Shown in pieces: positions 62,577 to 64,000 of a stretch of 64,000 bases of DNA. Position numbers and translations under genes: made by a program. The stretch's first letter is position 1, and each line of letters begins with the position of its first letter. Location of the stretch: assembly GCA_964631835.1 (NCBI GenBank), contig CAZWAD010000011.1:1-64000 (forward strand), given 5' to 3'. This DNA is from Bog-950 sp964631835 (GTDB lineage Bacteria > Bacteroidota > Bacteroidia > Chitinophagales > LD1). The notes beneath the pieces were generated by a model. That model was not told the origin of the DNA and did not search any database. It saw nothing but the letters and a program-made list of their open reading frames with translations.

Positions 62577-62608
62577 AAAAAAGTCCCGAAGATTCGGGAC
62601 TTTTTTAT
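62577..62608 (+). terminator. Bidirectional terminator between acs and the small lipoprotein
   Basis: AAGTCCCGAA (62581-62590) and TTCGGGACTT (62593-62602) pair perfectly around a 2-base loop, with A-rich and T-rich runs on either side. It can end the plus-strand acs and the minus-strand lipoprotein. Confidence 0.95.
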
Positions 62609-62626
62609 TTTGATGTCTTCCGCTGA

Positions 62627-62812
62627 TTAATGGGCAGCAGCTGTAGTGTCAGCCGGAGCAGCCATTGTATCGGCTGGTGCTGTTGTTTCAGCAGCAGCTT
62701 CAACAGCAGCAGTATCAGTAGTTGTGGCAGCAGCATCATCAGCAGGCTTATTATTGCAAGCTGAAAGAACAACTACAGAGGCAGCAACGAAAGCGAAAAA
62801 TACTTTTTTCAT
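62627..62812 (-). CDS. Small Ala/Thr-rich lipoprotein
   Basis: The 61-residue product has a lipoprotein signal peptide (MKKVFFAFVAASVVVLSAC, Cys19 as the acylation site) and a mature part of only 42 residues composed almost wholly of Ala, Thr, Asp, Glu and Pro (DAAATTTDTAAVEAAAETTA). Such tiny low-complexity lipoproteins are common in Bacteroidota, and their function is unknown. It has the best promoter match in the window and shares a bidirectional terminator with acs, which supports it as a real and probably well-expressed gene. No homologous domain is visible. Confidence 0.8.
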   Translation of the reverse strand: MKKVFFAFVAASVVVLSACNNKPADDAAATTTDTAAVEAAAETTAPADTMAAPADTTAAAH

Positions 62813-62849
62813 TTCTTTTGTTTTTAAGTTAGGTTAAATAATTGACGCG

Positions 62850-62882
62850 CAAATATAAATTTCCAAAATTGGTAATTCCAAA
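62850..62882 (-). promoter_or_regulatory. Promoter of the small lipoprotein (-33 TTTG, -7 TATATTTG)
   Basis: On the minus strand, TTTG (62879-62882), a 21-base spacer and TATATTTG (62850-62857) match the Bacteroidota consensus exactly. The -7 box ends 37 bases before the ATG. Confidence 0.8.
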
Positions 62883-62951
62883 TTTTTCTTAATTTTTTTT
62901 TAATAGGATGTTAACAGTATAAATTACGGGCTGTAGCAGGTTTAAGGCAGC

Positions 62952-64000
62952 CTATTTCTCCCGAAAAAAGATATTAATAGGCGCTCCATGAAAATCAAAG
63001 GCTTCCCTGAGCTTGTTTTCAAGGAAGTTCTTATAAGGAGTTCGTATATATTTCGGATGATTGGTAAAGAACGCAAACGCGGGTGAAGGGGTAGGCAACT
63101 GCGTTACATATTTGATTTTGACCAATTTCCCATCCATAGCGGGCGGGGAATATTTTCCGATTGCCTGAAGCATTATATCATTCAGCTTAGAGGTGGAAAT
63201 CTTCTTTTTCAGGTTTGCAAAAACCATCTCAATGGTTTCTATGATTCTGAAAATTCTCTGTTTTTCATAAACGGAAATAAATATAATAGGTACATCACTA
63301 AATGGAGCAAGTTTAGTTCGGAGAACTTCTTCGTAGTCGCGGGCGGTATTTGTTGTTTTGTCAATCAAATCCCACTTGTTTACGGCTATAATAATACCCC
63401 TATGTTTTTTCACTGCCATTTTAAAAATGGAAAGATCTTGCTGTGTAATTCCTTTTGAAGCGTCAAGGACAATGACAGCTACATCTGATTCATCAAGGGC
63501 ATTAACTGCACGGATAACAGAGTAAAACTCCAGATTTTCGTGGACCTTGGCTTTGCTGCGGATACCTGCTGTATCAATAAGAATAAGTCTCTTACCGAAT
63601 TTGTCGTAAAGCGAATGCACTGAATCGCGGGTAGTTCCGGCAATATCTGTAACAATGTTTCTTTGCTCGCCAAGGAGCAGGTTTACCAATGAGGATTTGC
63701 CAACATTCGGCTGACCTATGATGCATACTTTGGGAATAGTTTCGTCTTTGACTTCTTCAACTTCTTTAGGAATCCTTTCCGCAATAGCATCTAACAGGTC
63801 TCCTGTGCCAGAACCTGTCATGGCAGCAATGAAAAAAATATTATCAAACCCCAGACTGTAAAATTCATTTGCCTCGTGAAAACGCTCCACATTATCCACT
63901 TTATTTACAACCAGAAAAACATTTTTAGGGTTTTTTCTCAGGATATTTGCAAATTCATCATCTAAAGGCGTAACACCTGTATCAGCATCAACAACAAAAA
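62952..64000 (-). CDS. der: Ribosome-assembly GTPase Der/EngA (5' partial)
   Basis: The frame runs off the right edge of the window; a GTG within it is not a start because conserved sequence (VVDADTGVTPLDDEFANILR then NKVD of the first GTPase domain) continues upstream. Visible are the end of GTPase domain 1, the complete second GTPase domain (P-loop GQPNVGKSS, switch DTAGI, G4 NKWD) and the KH-like C-terminal domain (YSPPAMDGKLVKIKYVTQ, FTNHPKYIRTPYKNFLENKL). Der binds 23S rRNA in 50S subunit assembly and is essential in most bacteria. Confidence 0.95.
   Translation of the reverse strand, partial: FVVDADTGVTPLDDEFANILRKNPKNVFLVVNKVDNVERFHEANEFYSLGFDNIFFIAAMTGSGTGDLLDAIAERIPKEVEEVKDETIPKVCIIGQPNVGKSSLVNLLLGEQRNIVTDIAGTTRDSVHSLYDKFGKRLILIDTAGIRSKAKVHENLEFYSVIRAVNALDESDVAVIVLDASKGITQQDLSIFKMAVKKHRGIIIAVNKWDLIDKTTNTARDYEEVLRTKLAPFSDVPIIFISVYEKQRIFRIIETIEMVFANLKKKISTSKLNDIMLQAIGKYSPPAMDGKLVKIKYVTQLPTPSPAFAFFTNHPKYIRTPYKNFLENKLREAFDFHGAPINIFFREK

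Overview
The window looks like a chromosomal segment of a Gram-negative Bacteroidota bacterium of moderate GC content. Several lines of evidence agree. Six or more large secreted proteins end in type IX secretion (T9SS) C-terminal sorting domains with the usual YPNP-type entry. Several genes have the phylum-specific promoter, a -33 TTTG and a -7 TAnnTTTG, about 20 nt before the start codon. Family content also fits: bshB1-type deacetylase, DUF5686 outer-membrane protein, bacterial GH3, a long AtpB with an N-terminal extension, LpxB/SurE, and the DUF1343/NamZ muramidase family. No phage, integrase, transposase or CRISPR array was seen.

Layout. 1-3.4 kb: 3' part of a giant secreted protein made of MopE-like metal-binding and DxDxDG repeats. 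3.6-7 kb: TPR protein, then pyrH-frr. 7-19.6 kb, mixed housekeeping and accessory genes: radical SAM protein, tRNA-Leu(GAG), amino-acid permease, EamA transporter, bshB1, TsdA-like dihaem cytochrome, penicillin acylase, beta-propeller lipoprotein, FemAB/GNAT-like protein, sterol-desaturase-like hydroxylase, and a 21-bp degenerate repeat before a small conserved gene. 19.6-31.4 kb: orphan-looking DNA methyltransferase, TlpA-like thioredoxin, RlmI-like methyltransferase, T9SS protein, O-methyltransferase, DUF5686 protein, pdxJ-plsC and a small DNA-binding-like protein. 31.4-42.3 kb, all on the minus strand: GH3-rseP-pruA, two T9SS proteins, rplU-rpmA. 42.5-46.7 kb: atpB-E-F-H-A without atpG. 46.75-53.7 kb: a minus-strand operon of three T9SS paralogues (LRR, GloVer and LRR front ends sharing one back end). 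53.7-54.5 kb: a 42-bp tandem repeat array. 54.5-62.6 kb: lpxB/small membrane protein/surE, namZ-like/fmt, an FtsX-type permease and acs. The window closes with a small lipoprotein and the 3' part of der.

The most unusual signal is not a gene. DNA with a 7-nt period recurs through the window in different heptamer words. It lies between genes (about 56.0 and 59.3 kb, and as 21-mers at 19.0 kb) and inside reading frames: in lpxB, in a signal peptide, and at two fixed sites of the three T9SS paralogues, where different paralogues carry different words at the same site. The 42-bp array at 53.9-54.4 kb has units whose hairpin arms change together, and its core is inverted in the last three units. 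The palindrome ACCGGT is also much commoner than expected (roughly 90 by hand count). Other notable points are a terminator-like hairpin between atpE and atpF, the missing atpG, and long identical stretches between paralogues and between internal repeats that suggest gene conversion.
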